From: Ulva prolifera
Taxonomy: Eukaryota; Chlorophyta; Ulvophyceae; Ulvales; Ulvaceae
Assembly: GCA_023078555.1 (NCBI GenBank)
Contig: CM041196.1
Coordinates: 7,203,985 to 7,267,984 of the forward strand
Direction: 5' to 3'
Length of the DNA: 64,000 bases
The position numbers and the translations under genes were made by a program. This document shows positions 61,418 through 64,000 of this stretch, one piece after another; the stretch's first letter is position 1; each line of letters opens with the position of its first letter. The notes under the pieces are model-generated. The model had not been told where the DNA came from and did not search any database. It saw nothing but the letters and a program-made list of their open reading frames with translations.

Positions 61418-63009
61418 GTGTGCAAAGGGGGTGGTGGAGTGGGGCCGGCTGGATGGCGTGCTGCTTCAACATGCGGGAGAGCTGCTTGCGCCCGGCCACC
61501 CGAGGCGTGATCGGACAGGATATCTCTTTCATACGCGCTGAGCTTCTATCCTGCAAGTACACCAACGTCCCGGGCGGTGAAAAATGTGGCTGGGTGGCCG
61601 AGGGGTGCAGCACGGATCTGCGCTGCCGGGGCAGATGGAGCGCTGGCGTGCCAGCCATGGCGGTGGATGTCTCAAGGGGCAGCGGTGGAGTTGTGTGTGT
61701 GCGGACACACCACGACATGCAACCTGGCCAGCCTCGGGGGTGTCGGGCAGTGGCCAGTTGACTCATGATGATGCACTGGCCCCGGCTCCTGCGTGGGAGC
61801 CTGGAGGGGTGCAAGCGGGTCGGTGACCTAGGAACTCACGGCGGCGGACGTGCTGTCCCTTTCACGCTGCTGTTTGCAGCCCGCCGTGTGTGAAACTGTG
61901 CATCTGTTCACCCTTCTGCCACCCATACTACAGCAGTGGCAAGGGCGGCTGTGCTCGAAAGCTTGCTGGGCGCCTCATTGCCCAACATGCCACATCATTG
62001 TTCATGTTCAACGCATGTCCACCGTGTTGCACGGGCGCCTTTTGCGAGGTATGGTGCGTGTATGCCCGGGCTCACTGTACAGCCCGGAGAAAGCTCGGTG
62101 TGACAGCGGCCCTCGAGACGGCCGGTGGTGTAACACGCGTTGTACACGTGCGCTCCGACGGTACCCGGCGGCGACCATGCACCCGTCGCTCTTGATGCTG
62201 CCGCGCACGCCTGCGAGCGCATACGTGGCTGTCGCGGGACTTTCGCTTGCTGCGCACGCACCCTGCGATGTACTGGTTAGCCTGTGCAAGACAGCGTTGC
62301 TGCGGCTGCGCGTCGAGAGGTCGGAAACCCCGGACCAAGCGCAGGCGATAGCCCGATCGGTGCGGGAATCCCTTTATGGCGCAAGCCATGCATGTAGGAG
62401 CACTACTGATGACCGCAGCTCTGTCTCTCCAGCTGCAAGGTCAAGCACACATTTCGGAAGGCTGTATGATGCAGCAAGTGTTGTGCTGGTCATGGTCTGG
62501 GATGCCGTGCTCGTCAGGGATGCCCACCTCGCAGCGGTAGCGCTTCGCAATGCCCATGCTGTCGTTGCAGCGGTGTGAACAGGATTGATTATCATGGGGT
62601 ACATACGGTTGTCAAAGAGGCATTTGTGTGTTTCGCGATGCGCAGTACCTTTGCAGCCCTCCAGCACGCCCCAGTTCCGAAAGAGCTGTAGCACTGGGAT
62701 CGCGTATCAGAGCTCACCTGCAGCTAGGCCAAGACCGTGTCGCAAAAGGCACAAGCATCGGTGAGCACCAACTATCTCTCTCTCACCTGCCTGGCTCTGC
62801 ATCGGGCAGGGCCGATGTCTCGTGTGTGTATTGTTGCACGGCGTTGCTCGTGCATGCTGTCGTGGCAGCCCACGCAGCCAACTGCGAGCACATTTGCCCA
62901 CACTTGCGGAAACTTCTACGCCATGTTGCAGCAGCGTTTCCGGACAGGCACTCGCTCTCGCGGACCCCGCTGCGAGCCCCACAGACCGGAGACGATCGCC
63001 GATCGATGA
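61418..63009. other. Stretch between CAP-H and the ABC transporter
   Basis: A plus-strand frame at 61850-62578 (242 codons) has no recognised motif and no clear splice links. The first exons of the ABC transporter, including any transit peptide, probably lie here but were not identified. Confidence 0.45.
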
Positions 63010-64000
63010 TAAGTACCTGTGGGGGCTAGTATGGTCAGAACGGGTGAATATATCCATCGCTTTGATATGCGCAATCACCGCCACCTGCAGCAATCTAGCG
63101 TCGCCTGTCATCTCGGGCTATTTGCTGGAGATCCTAGCCGGGCGCCAGCCAGTCGAACTCTACCCGAAGGTGCGTGCTCAACTGACAGCCGGATGTGTAT
63201 GCTCTCAAGGCTGTTCTCGAGCGATAGCGCCCTGTTGCGCGCCGATTGTGCGTCTCACTCTGCCACTGCGGTCCAGCTCGGTCTGGCCAGCCTAGCGAGC
63301 TGGTACACACGCAGGCGGGCAGCTGCGCCAGCCCTCACGCAGACCTCGCAGGATCCCGCTACACAGCTAATTTCACATCGCACGTATGCAGCTTCTGGGG
63401 CTCATGGCGGCTATGTACACGATAGAGCCCCTTTTGGGCAGAGTGTACGTGTCCAGAGGTGTCAAGGCAGCAGAGGGGGTGCTGACGAGCGTGCGCCTGG
63501 AGGTGTTCCGTGTGCTCCTCATGCAGCCCGTGGAGTTCTTTGACCGCCGCGGTGCGACGGAGATCACCAACGTCCTGGCCGTGGACCTCGAGACCGTCCG
63601 TGCCAGTGTCTTCGGGTGCGCTGCTGCAGAGTTCACAGCCCCTTGCCACCCCTCGGCCACAGCGCCCACACGCACCGCCACTCTGCAGCTCCACGCTGAA
63701 CAACGGCCGCTGCTGTCTGCTCCACGAGCCTCTCTTTCGCACCCCACCTGTCGCCGTGACCACATAAACCCGTTTCTGCGCCATACGTTGCAGCCGGGCG
63801 TTGATCACGCACAGCGCAGCACTACGGCCGCAGCCAAGAGGCGGGTCACCCCCTTCGCTGCCTCAATGCACCCTGCCCCGACCCCCCCACCCACGCCCGG
63901 TGCACTGCAGGAGCATCTCCCGGGACCGCGGCCTGCGGGCGGTGCTCGAGGCGGCCGGCAGCGTCGCCGTGCTGTTCTGCCTGTCGTGGCACCTCGCGCC
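63010..64000 (+). CDS. ABC transporter, TAP/ABCB half-size type (partial)
   Basis: Runs off the right edge. Visible exons: from about 63010 to 63169, 63392-63615 and 63911 onward; they join in frame. They encode the start of an ABC exporter membrane domain. Segments: KYLWGLVWSERVNISIALIC into ASPVISGYLLEILAGRQP (first spans), then LLGLMAAMYTIEPLLGRVYV, VLTSVRLEVFRVLLMQPVEF, FDRRGATEITNVLAVDLETV (the usual FF-D...G-...R...D coupling region), and ISRDRGLRAVLEAAGSVAVL. The nucleotide-binding domain lies outside the window. The sequence resembles plant organellar ABCB half transporters. Start, substrate and location are unknown. Confidence 0.8.

Noticed and set aside
61850-62578. 242-codon plus-strand frame
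   Set aside because: No recognisable domain and no in-frame splice link to the ABC transporter; left as undecided noncoding DNA.

Overview
The window looks like nuclear DNA of a green alga (Chlorophyta; a trebouxiophyte or relative is my guess, not shown). The evidence is GC-rich, intron-rich genes and nuclear genes for plastid proteins (ribosomal proteins L35 and L27, KAS I). Extracellular FAS1 proteins and an alga-type mix of retroelements agree with this. Nothing is bacterial: no operons, and nearly every gene has GT-AG introns, often with GTGCG donors and TGCATGCAG acceptors. Exon models were spliced by hand from open frames and splice sites; no search was run.

Layout. 1-3.2 kb is gene-poor. 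3.2-6.7 kb (minus) is a receptor-like kinase with an extracellular FAS1 domain. 6.7-19.7 kb is a long gene-poor stretch with dispersed and tandem repeats. 19.7-23.0 kb (plus) is a secreted two-domain FAS1 protein. 25.1-30.7 kb (minus) is a complete Ty1/copia retrotransposon with identical LTRs and an intact gag-pol frame. 30.7-34.1 kb (minus) is a 5'-truncated non-LTR retrotransposon with a reverse transcriptase and a restriction-like endonuclease. A hammerhead ribozyme motif lies downstream of its stop codon.

34.5-64 kb is a dense block of ordinary cellular genes. In order they are: the diflavin reductase Tah18/NDOR1 (+), a small probable organelle protein (+), a 727-residue coiled-coil protein (-), a PAP2 lipid phosphatase (-), chloroplast KAS I (-), plastid L35 (+) and L27 (-), the deubiquitinase UBP6/USP14 (+), condensin subunit CAP-H (+), and a half-size ABC transporter running off the right edge (+).

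The most interesting points are four. First, the FAS1-TM-kinase architecture shares an intron position with the FAS1 protein about 14 kb away. Second, there is a type I hammerhead motif with a decayed relative near 2 kb. Third, the copia element has a copia-style half-tRNA primer site. Fourth, that same element carries a helix-turn-helix-like insert between gag and protease. The cellular genes serve unrelated pathways (Fe-S assembly, plastid translation, fatty acid synthesis, proteasome, chromosome condensation), so no joint system is claimed.
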